A stretch of DNA of 64,000 nt from Riptortus pedestris (GCA_019009955.1 CM032231.1:41936001-42000000); one strand, 5' to 3'; counted from the stretch's first letter, positions 40,561 through 53,978 are shown. The notes: generated by a model from the letters alone, not told the origin. A program made the numbers and translations.

Positions 40561-41822
40561 TTCTTAAAAACAGCCAATAAGAGGACCACTATACAACAAC
40601 ATTAATTTGGCGTTGCTTCTTATCCGCTATGTGTACTATCCTCCTTCATACTTCAAACATTCTTCTTAGAGCATTTCTTTTCCCTACCACGAAGTTTCTG
40701 TGGTTTTCTTGGTGGATAAATGTTTCACTGGTATATGTAACTATCGGTCAGAAGACTTTTTTCATATAATGAGGATAGTCATTTGGAAGACTTAGAAGCA
40801 TCTGGCCCATGCAACTATTCACACTTTTACATCTCCTACGGTATTGGTTGCAGCTAACCTTCTTAGGTACTAGTTCATCAAACTGATGATGAACCGTCCT
40901 TTACATAATAGTATAAAATGGGCATAAATTAATAACGTTATACAATATTAAAACAATTACTCGAAACATATTAATGTATTAACCATATTTTTGAGAACTA
41001 TTTTGGCAAATTTCTGTTTTTAATATCTTAAAGTTCTATGCAAAGGATGTTATAAAGTAGAAACAATGGAGCATACCATATGTATTTTCTCCCCTGAATG
41101 AAGTCAATAAACATAAACTTTAGTTGTTTTTTCCCCCAATCACTGTAAATAAAAAATACTACTAGGTAATAGTTTTAGCTCCTGAGGATATTATGAGTTG
41201 GTAATAATTACTAATTAAAATTGGACTGAATTTTTATCATTGTAAATGCCCAGGACGACGAAAAGTTTGCTTTAAAACAATAGTGTCGGAGAGACCTGAA
41301 CATCATTTTTTATTGCCTTAAAAAAATGTTGAAAATGTTAGTTTTCTGTCATATTTATTTATGTTATCACAAACTTCGATGTAGCCTTACTAAGCAAATG
41401 AATTATTTTCAAGAAAGTGTTAATTGTATGTATATATGTTGATGTACCTACATCTACGCCTGCTGACTTCATCCCGTGCACAAGAAGTCCTAATTTCCCC
41501 CTAACAACAGGGAATGGTCTCTATGACATGCAGTGACTTCCCACGATCTTCTACATAAGAGTTTCCAACAATAAAGGCATCATATAGAATGGAGGTAATT
41601 CCACTCGGGTACAGAATCGGCGGAGAGCCACCTCCCAGTATTTCGCAACCTGCTTGAGCTAACTACTGGTACGTATTTGCACAGTACGGATATGCAGTCT
41701 ACAAATTTCATGTACCTTCAGTCTTTGCTTCACTGTCATGGTATCAGTGGGACTCAAGAAAATTAGGATTTAGATAGCCATTTACCCAATTTTGTTGAAT
41801 GATTGTCACTAAGATCTAAATG

Positions 41823-41887
<65 letters not shown>

Positions 41888-43372
41888 AAGTGTAGTAAAT
41901 GATTGAATAGTCTTGGTTTACCTGAGAAACCTATAGTACACACTGATGCCAATGGACCCTCCTGATAATGTATTTGGCTAACTTTTCAGTCAATCTGAGA
42001 CCATTTATTAATTCTAGAAATTGTTCACGAAAGTTCGAAACTTTCCAATTATAGTGTAATTTAATAATAGCGTAACTATCGGTCAGGAAGGGTGTTTCAG
42101 TTGAATTATTTTCCTTTATTTCCAACTAATTTTTGTTTAGTTCCTAGCCATGATTGATGTTCTATAATTGATAGATAGTCCTTTTTTGAACTGATTAAAT
42201 AGGCGTTTTTGTTTCGATCCCAGAAATATTTCATTGTTTCCTATAATTGAAATGATCCCTTTTTAGAAAAGGGTTTTTCTGATGTTTTATAAATAACCTT
42301 TTTCTGATTAACCTCTCATTTTAACTGAGAATAAAGATTGAGATTAGTGAAAAACAATTACAGACTTAAGACATATGAACAAATTTTTAAATTTAATTAT
42401 TGACGACTATTTATCTCTATTTCATGCAGAATTGGGAGAAGCAAGAGAAAGAACCATTAAGATGCCAATGAGGTTTGAGACACAAATCTATAGGCCAGCA
42501 TCTCGTATTTAACTATTCACAATTAAAATAATATCGCCCTGGGTAGCTATGGATTTTGTACTAATCTTACATTCCTGGTGGTTGAGCTCATTGGGTGAAA
42601 TAGGATTTTATTATCAAGTGAAAATGACAATCCGGGTTAAAAATGATTTAGAAATCACACATATTCATCAGCATCATTTATTTCATACCTGATATTTGTT
42701 TTCCTTGAAGACCGTTAAAGGTTGTTTATTGTGTGGCATATCTATACTGCTTTTTAGCAGATTTTCCTCAATGGATATGTATAAATCTAAACAAGGTTGT
42801 ACAATTGGACCGAAATATACAATCTAAACACAATCTGTTCATTTCGCTTTTGTGACAATACCAATATTAACTAATATGTTTTGAATTGCATGGAGGTTCT
42901 GTGTAAATTCCAAATTCTAATTCAAAAATCAACTTCTCGTAAATCTTATTTTGTATTTGTCATATTTGACTCACAAATATAAAGTTCATGACAATCTTTG
43001 GAACCATTTTTAAGAGCCCGATTTTTCTCATACTAGGGTTCTCTGGGACCATTTTTAAAATATTTATTATAAGAATTCAATTTTTAAGCAAGGATTAGGG
43101 ATTTTCATCAAAACTTTTATGCTTCAACTAGCTGTGCTATTCGTCACAGTTGCGTTGCAATAAACGTGGTTTCCAGAAATAAATATAGTTTAAATGATTA
43201 CATTGGCTACCCATTATAACAAAATATATGATCAAATATTGTTCAAGCGATTTCTTGTAATATATAAGAAGTTTGAATTGGTTATCCAACGTCGGAAGTA
43301 TTCAATTTGATGTTCATACTGAAAAGAAACTTTCAATGGGGAAATACAAATAGAAATAAATTCTAAATATAT
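40560..43372. other. Spacer upstream of the odorant receptor
   Basis: Mostly AT-rich; 41,440-41,760 is GC-richer and may be an unclassified repeat. One TA tract. No coding frame is supported. Confidence 0.45.
41829..41885. repeat. (TA)n microsatellite
   Basis: About 57 bp of TA. The neighbouring sequence is not recognisable as Family A. Confidence 0.9.
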
Positions 43373-43627
43373 ATGTATTAGAAATACGTACTATTATATA
43401 CACATAATACAACATGTATTAGAAATACGTAGAATTATATACACATAATACAGAATGTACAAGAAACACATACAATTGTATACACATAATACAATATTTA
43501 ATAGAAATACATACAAGCATATACACATAATACAAAATGTATTAGAAATTCATAAAATTATATAAACATAATACAATATGTATTATAAATACATAAACTT
43601 ATATAATATCTATTAAAAATACATATT
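43373..43627. repeat. 41-bp minisatellite, six units
   Basis: Units begin at 43,373, 43,414, 43,455, 43,496, 43,537 and 43,578, exactly 41 bp apart. The consensus begins ATGTATTAGAAATACATA and continues with TATACACATAATACAA. Units differ by several substitutions but no indels. No gene overlaps it. Confidence 0.92.
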
Positions 43628-43835
43628 GTAGTATGTAAGGGTGCTCTGATTTGAAAAATAGCAATGTTTCGTTCTCTAATGGTTTATCGGCAAATTGTCT
43701 GCATATCAAAAGCATTTTACTTTGATGTATAAAGTAACTTTTATTATATGGTCTATTGTTGTAAAATGAATTATAAAAAAATATAAACTGAATAATGTAT
43801 TAAAGTCAACAATTTAAAGGACACGAAACTTAACA

Positions 43836-43932
43836 AAAGTCCGTCACGCGGGGGACATTTGAAGACATTTTTCGAAAATCCCATCATGAGTACGACCTCA
43901 ATAGCTGATTCCCCTTAAGGGAAATCTGCTAA
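43836..43932 (+). repeat. Family A ends-only derivative
   Basis: Just 97 bp. The left end AAAAGTCCGTCACGCGGGGG is joined directly to the right-end GACATTTGAAGACATTTTTC and the hairpin ending GGGAAATCTGCTAA. The whole interior, including the TA tract and the left sub-terminal repeat, is absent. Confidence 0.85.
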
Positions 43933-44089
43933 AAGGCAGTATCTGGGCCAGCACCATCCCTCAAAAGATTATAAGCTATATTCACATTCATCGCCAGAAA
44001 TGAAGAAGCATTATGCATCACTTCCAATCCTTTTTAGCCAAAAATGCACATAACAAAAATTGATCACTTTGTTGTTTAGAGTAACTTTT

Positions 44090-44211
44090 AACCGATTTCC
44101 CTTAATGGAAATCAGTGATTGCGGTCGTACTCATGACCCGATTTTCGAAATATTTCTTCAAATGTCCATCGATCCTACCCAGGAGATGAGAAAAATGAGG
44201 TCCGTTCAAAA

Positions 44212-44285
<74 letters not shown>

Positions 44286-44730
44286 CTGTTACCGCTCTAG
44301 CGGTCGCAATTATTGTTTAATAGTTACCAAACTCCATTTAGTCGTTTTATATAAAAAGAAAGATCAAGTTCGTTAACGGCTAAAATCGAGGGGGGTTAGA
44401 GGGGAGGATTTTCGTAAATTCGAAATGTCTCCGTTACCATAGGTCCGATCGAGAAATTGTATAGAACCAATCTTATTGAAAATTAAATGTACTATAAATA
44501 TTGTTAAGTACATTTATTCTCTATCTTTAATATTGACGGATATATTTGCATTTTTCAGTTTTCGGCCATCAGTAAACCACCACTCCTACTCATCTCATGT
44601 TAACAATAAGCTGTTATATTGTGAAACACTTTATTTGAAACCTAAATAATGTTCTGAATGAACTTTTACGTTTTGAGGTAAATGCAAATACGTCACGCTG
44701 CCTCTGTGTGACAAACATTATTGCTCTCTG
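44090..44730 (-). repeat. Family A copy, minus
   Basis: Right end CCGATTTCCCTTAATGGAAA, a long TA tract (44,213-44,283), GTTACCAAACTCCATTTAGT, AAACCACCACTCCTACTCAT and a degenerate left end TACGTCACGCTGCCTCTGTG. Confidence 0.85.
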
Positions 44731-45050
44731 ATAGCTCTATTTTTTTTAGTTATAACATATTAGTGTTTTTGTTGTAATTCTACAAATTAATATTAATGAA
44801 TTAACTCAAAATGTTAGTAACTTTTCTTTTAATTAATATGCTAAAAAAAATTCTTTATGGATCAAAATGTTTTAATGAGAGTTAAATAAGAATTAAAAAA
44901 TCATTCAATGGTATTCCCAGGCTTGTTTTTGGTTCTTCTGTTGTGTTAGCTTCTTCCTAGGGTTTAAACTCTCCTTCAATATCTAACCATGATGCATATT
45001 TTACTTCAAAACGTTTCATTCAGGAGTAAGCTTTTCTCCATCTAACTAAA

Positions 45051-45779
45051 AAGTCCGTCAAGCAGGGGTTGCGTAAACTAAGCAGATTTTCCTCGTGATG
45101 ATTAACAATAGATAAATCTACATACTGGTAACACAATAGCATCGTCAACATCAAGTGAATAAATTCAAATGATAATAAGAAACCTCCAGACAGGAAGCAC
45201 CTGAAACGTAAACAAACACGTTTGTCAACGGCTCGCCAGAAAGAAAAACAATAACTGAAACTAATCAGAATATAACATATTAATTTTATAGAAAACTATG
45301 TAGGTACTATATATTGTACTGTTATTTATAATGAATCAGAATAATTTTTATCTCAATCAATCAAATTTTAGTAGTCCAAGAATTTAAGATGAGGGGGGGG
45401 GGGTCACAAGAACATATTTGCATGTATCTCGTATAATAAAGGTCTCTGGAAAACAATATTTGGTATTTAAGCTTCGAATAATGTGGTTCATTATATAACA
45501 GAGTAATGTTTATGTAACAAGAGTAGAAGTGGGGGTTTACTGAAGGCTGAAAAATGCAATTAACTCGGTTAATATTCAAAATAGAGAATAAATGTACATA
45601 ACAATATTTATAGAAAATTTAATCTGCAATAATATTTATTTTATACACTTATTCTATCCGACTTACAGTAACGGAGATATTTTGAATTTTCAAAATTCTC
45701 CCCTCTGAACCCCCCCCCCTCCTCTCCCTGGTCCGATTTCAGCCTTTAATAAACTTGATCCTTAAGGGAAATCTGCTAA
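45051..45779 (+). repeat. Family A copy lacking the TA segment, plus
   Basis: Left end AAGTCCGTCAAGCAGGGGTT and long-version modules. The block AAACTTGATC is joined directly to CTTAAGGGAAATCTGCTAA, so the roughly 200 bp holding the TA tract and the GAACGGACCTC block are deleted. Confidence 0.85.
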
Positions 45780-46727
45780 TACTGGCGATATAATGCGCCC
45801 AGTTGTATGTTAATGTGTTCGTTTTCGGACAAATTGTATAAATACAATTTATTATATATTAAAAGAAGAATACAAACTTAATTTTTTCAATAAAAATGTA
45901 GTAGTATCCATTTTAAATTTGGTCATATTAACATAGGATTTTAGCAGATTTATAAAATCTCCGGGCAGCAAATAAAGTCTTCTTGGGAATTTGATATACG
46001 CATTTAGTTAGAAGTTTGTTTTTCTCTTTTACTTGCCTTACAATTGGATGGATGGTTATACTTCCAGTGCTTGAATTATAAATAAGATCTGTTCTCCTTA
46101 TTAACGCATATTCATAAAAGAAATACTTTATTAATTAAAACAAATTAATTTAATACTTTATTACCTAATTTGCCTTTATTAACTATATAAAGAATACCTT
46201 TTATTGTCATGCAATTATGCATGTGCCATCAGATAGTTTTTGAAGACTTGCTTTCCACTCCAAACAAAACCTCAAATATTCCTCTTTTCCAAACCCCATT
46301 CATAGCCTTCTTAATCTTATATTGGCAGCAAGAGGAAATAAAAATCCCAAAATATTTTACTTTGTTGTTCATACTAAAAGAAATATATTTAGATGTAAAT
46401 CCTGGTAGAATTTTCCAGGATATGCAAAATATGTTAGATAGGTAGATGAAATATTTCGATGTATTATTTCCTTCAAACCTTTTTGCGCTCAGATCTCCTA
46501 ATTATATAGGCCACTTAGCCAGCCTCTGGTGCAATTAATTCTTCTCTCGAAGCCTCCAAATATGACTTCAATATTCATCACCCATCGACCAAAATTTCGT
46601 TTCAATACTATACTTTGAAAAATACAGTGCATGGTTTTTTCTATTTAAAAAAACAAGAGAAAGTAACAGTTCGAAGATAATTCTGTACCTAATTTGTTTT
46701 TTAATCTTTAATGATACTGTATATCAG
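45780..46727. other. Spacer with a possible short coding relic
   Basis: The minus strand is open from about 46,125 to 45,930 (YEYALIRRTDLIYNSSTGSI onward, about 65 codons), with plausible codon use but no recognised family. A transposon relic is more likely than a host exon. Confidence 0.25.
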
Positions 46728-47203
46728 GTATGGGCAACCGTTGTGGGCCAAATTTTAGTGTACAAATACATTTGCACGTTGACACTTTTAAAAGTAGTGC
46801 ATTTTAAAGTGGTGTTAATAATTTTTAACGATAGATATCAGACATGAAATTATATGACAATGTAACTATAATACAATTTATTCAAATAATGAAATGAAAA
46901 CTAAATTAAATAGCGACACCAAAATCAATGAGACACTTAAGCTTGAATTTGGGAAACTAATCCATCGATGTTTGGATCCAAAGAAGTCACTGTTCCAAAT
47001 TATCATCAGGCAGCCTTGTACGACGATTTGATTTATTAACTTTATCATTGAAAAGAACTGTACACATTTATACGTACTGCCAAATGCACAAATCTATCCT
47101 CACTAGTGTACTATTTTTGTTTAATTGTCTTTTTCAATATGTCTCGCAGACCGGATCAAATCTTAGAGCAAGCCCTCGGGCTGGTTGTTTCCCACATATG
47201 CAC
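46728..47203 (-). mobile_element. Second copy of the hAT relic
   Basis: Shares long blocks with the copy at 23,018-23,541, including the CAGGTATGGGCAACC left end, the AGACATGAAATTATA block, the CCATCGATGTTTGGAT coding block and a CCCACATATG right end. The transposase frame (TRLPDDNLEQ) is broken by stops. Flanking octamers CTGTATAT and CACTATAT agree at 6 of 8 positions, consistent with a decayed 8-bp hAT target duplication. Confidence 0.65.
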
Positions 47204-50200
47204 TATATCATCATATAGCAATTTTGTTTAATGTTTTACTTCAAATGAGTTTTTCTATAATTAATGGCATTCCTTAATTTTTATCAGCTAATAATCAATT
47301 ATGTTCTTTTAAAAAATTAATTTCACCATTTTAGGAGAAAATAAGAGGGCACAATAATTGGTATTAAACAAAATATGACATTAAATAATGAGTTCTTAGA
47401 TACATCTGTATAAGAACAACAGATACTTCAACTCAAACTCAATTTAGAGAAATACTTTCATCCATTTCAATGAAATCATAAATAAAAGGAAAAAAAAAAA
47501 AAAAAAAAGAAAGAAATGAACATAACAGGATAGGCAAACTCTTTTAGGAATAATAAAAGACAATTTCAGGATTTCTTAATAAAATATATCTACATTTAAA
47601 ACAGTGTAATTTACAAATGCTCCAAATATAACAAATTGACATATATTTTATTACTTATATATTTTTCTTTATATATATATAAAATTTTTGTACATAACTT
47701 TAAATGATGTCATTTGAAAGTTCAGGCAGTGACAAAATAAAAAAAGTATCAAACATCTGCTTATGAAAGAATGAGTGGTGAACAAACCTGATAAACACAA
47801 TAATGAATATGAATACAATGTATGAAATATATTAACTAGAAAATATTAGTTTGATTGTCATTATACCATATAAACCAACAAATATTGTTCTAAAATAAAG
47901 ATATATTTAATTGTTTCCAGAAGTTGGTCAATATGATATGAGCAATCATCATTTTAAGAAGCCAAAAATACTGACGGATAAATACAAAGAATAAATGAAT
48001 TGAATTACAAAATTGAAACATAAAAAAATATTAATCATAAAACTAAATAGACCTGTGAAGAAAACACGGATTTTATTTTTAATGCCTTCTATACTTAACA
48101 TAGATCTAACACAAACCTGTCTCCCATACTACCAAAATATCATTGGTACCCTATTGCATACATTTTTTTTAATCTGAACAATTTTTTTTTTTTAAATTAT
48201 AAGAGTTTAAACATGAGGTGTACAAACACAATTCGGGAAATCCTCCTATTAAGGAGTAGACCATATTCAACTTTTGAACCAAAATAACTAACTCACAGAA
48301 AACACTTCACCATATTAAAACATTATAATAACAGATGAGTTAAAGATCATTTGGTAAATTTTCATTACTAAATCCAACATTTTTGTATATACATTTTCTT
48401 ATCAGCTAGTAAAAGTGTTATGAAAGAAATTTCAAGTTCTGTACCTATATCTTTAATTAGGCAAAAAACTGATAAAGTTAATCTAAAGGTGATACAGTAA
48501 ACTTTCTGCATAACATAAATATTATTAGATTAATTAGCAAATAATTAATCCCTGCAGTAAAAAGAAGCATTAAATGAATGTTCCTACCTCATGTTATCTT
48601 TATTCTATAATATAATGCAACAATACTATCATATTATATTTAACATGTACAAGAAAATTAACTTTAAAACAAAATAAAAACAGTGCAAGAGTTATTTGCT
48701 GCTTATATTCACATTGAATATTTGTGTGTTATAATATAATGCTTACCCCACCAGCTGTGATGTTTCTTAAAAGATTCTCTTATTTTCTTTTAGACCTACT
48801 GCATAAATAATAACACACTAGAGAAATTTGATTCTCACTAGTAAATGAAACATTGTTCATATAGTCTGAAGAAAGCAAAGATCAGTTGCGATAAACTTCA
48901 TGAATTAAATAAAAACATCCAAGAAACTAGGTATCCTAATTCCATTTTTATATGAAACGAAATATTTCAAAACGATTTAATGCTTTTAAGTATTAGATAC
49001 GCACAATTAAAGAATATAAAATAAGTTTCAAACAAAGCTTGAGCTCACAGAAATGGTTACCTCATATTTTGCAATTGTGTTCATAAAAATGGAACAAGGA
49101 GATCCGGTTCAATGGCTCATTTTTGAGTTTCTATAGGATAGTTCACAAAATAATTTATGTTTTCTTTCTTTCTTAGGAATAATATGGACAGGCCCCTACA
49201 AAATACTATAAAATATGGATACTTAATGAATTCTTCACTCCCATTTTGTAAATTGGCTGAACAGTGCTGAAAGAAGTCAAAAAGCAATTAATATCATTTG
49301 AAACACAAGAACGTTTTTAAGGTGTTTTAAAAAAAATTGCCCTGTGTGATTATAATACCACCCCCCCTCCCCCCAAAGAGTAACTACATATAGTAGGCGC
49401 TCATTTGAAAATAATAAACCATCCCAAATAATAAAGTAAGGCTATAATTTCAATAGGTCAGAAGACCAAATAAAAGAAGACTATGTAAGGCAGAGCAATA
49501 TTAGTGAAAAGCTAATAAGGAACGTTCTAAACCAAATTAATTAAAAAATTGTAAAATACATGATTAGATGACCTCAAGTTCAAAAGTGTATTTAAAGAAG
49601 GAGTTAAGTATCCCTAGTTTATGGTATTCCAATTTAAATGGTGCTAAAATCAAAATATGATCCACTTTTTAATATCTTGCAACAGATGTATGAAATGGGA
49701 ACAAAAAGCTAAAATAATTGTGAAAATAAACTAAACTAATGAACAGTCCACCATAAGCTGGGTCTACGAAAACCAGTGACATTTAACTGCTATAAGGACA
49801 GTCTTAAACTAGAGATCACTAAATTGGATTTATTTTATAATTTTTAAATTTGTAGTCTATTTAACATTTTTGAAGTAAGCTATGGGTGCTTTTCATGAAT
49901 ATAACTGTAGTTCAAATATTAGATCTTTGAAGTAAAGATGATCTCTACTTAGTAAGAAATACTTATAACAGTCTAATATAAAAAGTGTAAAATACACACA
50001 ATTTGAAGACCTCTTGTTCAAAAATGTCACTTTATAGATCTAATTATCCCTAGTTTATGGTATCCAAGCTTATTTTGGACTAAAATCAAAATATAATTAT
50101 GATCTTCATATCACACAATAAACATATGAAATAGGAACAATCAGCACAAATGACGATAGAAGGAGAAATGGCAATATTTTTCAGTTCATAAATATGGTGA

Positions 50201-52439
50201 AATGTAGTCTTAAAATAAATACAAAAGATGTAATTTTCTTCAAATTAATTACAAAAATAATATCTACTGAGAAATAAACAATCAATGCACAGTATAAATA
50301 TTCGACTTCAAGTGTAAAATAAGTGAATAAAACAACACAATGTAATTAGAACTTAAAAATTGTGAGAAAAGAGCATAAATATAGTGTCATCAAACAAAAT
50401 AAAAGAAAGTTATCTTAAATATATCTTTAGCTATTAAATTTATGTAATAAATGAGGAACGAAATGAATTTAATTATAAATAAGGAAAAATTAATACAATA
50501 GTCAAATAACTGCGGATATAAGTCAATTGTAAACATAAATTCAAAACTATTATATGAACATCCTCCCTCAATAATTGAAAGAAATTATATTAAAAAAAAT
50601 GCTGAGATCTGAAAAGTGAGTGCTTAAGCTGATCATGTAAGAAACAGGAAAGAGATAACTTTCTTGTGTAATGGTTTGCAGTCTCTACAAAGACTCATAG
50701 AAAACATATGACAAATGTTAAATAAATAAATCCTTAGGTGTATACATAAATAAATAAAAACAAATTGAAATAAAATCAAACTTTAAAATATACATGCACC
50801 TTGACAAATAAAAAAAAAAAAATCGAATTTTTAAAAAAAAATATAATACAAATTTTCTTAAATATTATTCATGTGCATAATAAAATTCTAATAGTGAGGT
50901 ATAATAGTCAGGTTTGTTCCTAATATTCAATTTTGAATTTTCTTTTGAACATTCAATATACAATACCATTTAATAAACCTGAACAATCCATAAGAGTTAT
51001 TTCTTTTTTCTTTTTTTAAGAAATTAAAAATTAACAACAGCCAGGAAGTAATTTTTTTTCTTTTAATTTAAATATTTCTATAAAGGCCACTAATGCAAAA
51101 AACTATCTTTCTTTTAGTAAAGTATAATAAACTCCACCTATAATTATTTTGGTGCTTTGTAATTAATATTATAATTATAAAAGGATAATTGTTTTCCAAA
51201 AAATTTCAGCCCATAAGAAATTTTACATGAAGAAGGAAGAAATACTTTCACAACTCGGCACAAGAAATAGAGAGGCCATAATTATATTTTAACTACATTC
51301 AGTCTCATTTTTTGCAGCCCCTCAAAATATAGTCAACGATGTTTGAAGGATTGTGTAACTTCAATAATGTAAAATAGACAGAAATAACTCTTCTTGTAGG
51401 AATATCAAATTATGTTAACATAATTTATAAAATATAACACGTAAAGATAATACAACACCTATTCTTTTAACAAATTAGAATGAAGAAAATAAATAAAAGA
51501 TACATATGCAAGTGAATAAATTAGTAACTAAATATATTTAAAAATAGGTAACATTCTGAATTCTTATTTTAACCAACTAAAGGCAGATGTGGACACTCAT
51601 TATTTGGACGAGAAATATTTCAAAGTGTCAGATGAAGTCAAACACATTATTTTAAATTCAACCTTTTACAATTAAATAACTTATATTTTTTCCCTAAGAG
51701 AAAAATATAAAACAGTAGAGCAAAAGGTATCTTTTATAATGATAAAAAAAAAAATATTTATTTTTAGAGAGCAGTTGCAAATTTTAAAGAAGAATGTAGT
51801 CAAATTCTCATCCATAATAAGAGTAAAAACATGTAATACTAAATCAACAATGTCTAACATATTTCTTTTTTTTTTTCTTATGACCCAGTTTTTGTTTTTT
51901 CTTTGAAAAATAACAACTCTGGAATGTAATGTCCACGGCTAACAAGGATATTATAACTAAAAACACAGAGCCCACATATTTGCTTTTTTTACAATGCTTT
52001 GATATAAACCTATGTATAATCAGAGCAACCCATTCTTACGCCCATGCCAGTAAAAACGTACCCACAAAATAAAGAGATTCAGCTTTATAAGCTTACTTTT
52101 CTTAAAATATATAATCTTTTATTTTATTTTTTTTTGTTTTGCGGGACTTCCAAAACAAAGCTAATAAATAAATGACTAACACTAATAAAAGTATTTTCTA
52201 TACATAAACACTTTCAATTTTTAATATATATATATTTATATATATATAAATAATTCTTCTTATATATATTCACTAGCGCTATTAATATATATATTCATCT
52301 TCAATTTCGCCCTGTATTGAAAAAGGAATTTACAAAAAGTATCTTGTATAATATATGTACATGCCCTCCCTATAAAATCAATTCAATAAGGGGCTTTAAC
52401 AAAGAAACAGTATATACAAATAAGAAAATTATTCTCATT
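47204..52439 (-). other. Repeat-free AT-rich block after the Rad21 stop
   Basis: 5.2 kb without Family A, SINE or transposon fragments, unlike every other stretch of similar length here. It has runs of A and T, an internal 160-bp duplication, and many AATAAA hexamers on the minus strand. A long 3' UTR of Rad21 is a reasonable reading but no transcript evidence is available. Confidence 0.4.
49551..50145. repeat. Imperfect direct duplication (49,551-49,705 and 49,987-50,145)
   Basis: Both copies have AAAATACA, GACCTC-GTTCAAAA, TATCCCTAGTTTATGGTAT, CTAAAATCAAAATAT and ATGAAAT-GGAACAA in the same order. The offset is about 435 bp and identity is about 70 percent by eye. Lies downstream of the Rad21 stop. 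Confidence 0.75.
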
Positions 52440-52565
52440 TTACAGTGTTGGATTTTCAAAGTTAGGTCCTCTTTCTACTGTGATGTCCGCATATGAAGAT
52501 TCTTGTTCAAGTTCTACAACTTGAAATTTCTTCAACATAAGTAGAGAATAAAATTTTTGGGCAGC
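52440..52565 (-). CDS. Rad21: Rad21 last exon and stop
   Basis: A 41-codon exon plus TAA at 52,440-52,442. It encodes [20 protein letters not shown] and a 21-residue tail ending FENPTL. The AAQKFYS...LKK block is invariant in animal Rad21. Confidence 0.96.
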   Translation of the reverse strand, partial: AAQKFYSLLMLKKFQVVELEQESSYADITVERGPNFENPTL

Positions 52566-53930
52566 CTGAAACAAAATTTACAAGAATAATTTTAGATTGC
52601 AATTTAAATATAACAGAAAATACATTTGCTGATTAGGTATTAAATTAATGGAAAAACTCATACATCATCTATGGTCACTTCATAATATAGAAAAAAATAT
52701 AAGTCAGAATAAAGGCACATGAACAGTGCCATAAGCATGGAGGTATTGTACTACATTGATATGTTGTGAAAATATGACCTGTTTAACTTCACTTAACTAA
52801 CCTATGGCAGAAGGTAAAAAATAATGAATACTTTAAATTAAATGATTATTTTAAAAATCATATTTATTTATCTACTAGTTTTGTGTTCATATGACACCTC
52901 ATCAGGAGAAATTCTACTACAAAAAGGCTACCAAACTAACGACTACATCTTTCTATAGGACTTTCTACTAGCCGTGCTAGTTGGAGAATGGCTTAAAAAG
53001 CATGGGTGCCAAGTCAGCTTATTTATATCAATCCGTCACAAAATATCAATATATTTTTATTTTAGTTTTGGGCTTGAGGAAAAATTTGTAGGCTTTGATA
53101 CCAAGTATAAACATCCCCTTGTATTCAAGATTAATCCAATGTAAGCATTTGACATAAAGCATAAGCTAAAGGTAGCTTAATATAGGAACACTGAAGTTTG
53201 TTTTACCTGCTTCCTGTTATTTCTCACAACTAGGGCAGAGAAGAAAATCCTCTGTTCTGAAGCGAGTTTCGATCGGACAAGTCCATACATATGGGCTGCC
53301 CTTTTGTTTAAGACTCTCTCCTCAAACTGCTCAAAAGTTTCATCTGTTGCCTGTTCTTCCGGCTGGAAATGACAATAAAAAAAAAATTAATGTTTCATCT
53401 AGTTTAAATAAAAAAAACTATTGAGGTTACGCAATGACACTCTCAGTGAGCACTCAGAAAAAAGTCCGTCACCCAGGGGCTGCGTAAACTAAGCAGATTT
53501 CCCACGTGAAGTATTACAATAGAGAAATCTGCCTAATAATAACAGTAGTAGGAAGGTATCTCTAGACCTATTCACGAGGGAGGAATAGTTACCGAAACGG
53601 CCACCAGAGCTCTCGGCGGATAGTGCCGAACATAGCCGACTTACCGACTACACTCACAATACAAATGCAAATATCTCGGTTAATATTCAAGATACAGAAT
53701 AAATGTATAGAGCAATATTTATAGTAAATTTAATTTGCAATAAGATTGATTCTATACAAGTTTTCGATCCGACGCATAATAACGGAGATATTTCGAATTT
53801 TTAAAAATCCCCCCTCCCACTGGTCCGATTTCAGCCATTAACGAACTTGATCTTTCTTTTTACATAAAACGCTTAAATATGAAGTTTGGTAACGATCAAA
53901 CAAAAATTGCGACCGCTAGAGCGTTAACAG

Positions 53931-53978
<48 letters not shown>

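Noticed and set aside
43373..43627. CRISPR array
   Set aside because: The 41-bp units are directly tandem without unique spacers and the genome is eukaryotic.
44060..44320. 86-codon plus-strand frame with a long tyrosine-isoleucine run
   Set aside because: It is the translation of a TA microsatellite and Family A sequence (YIYIYI), not a gene. The same applies to minus-strand frames near 4,584-4,781 and 26,092-26,512.
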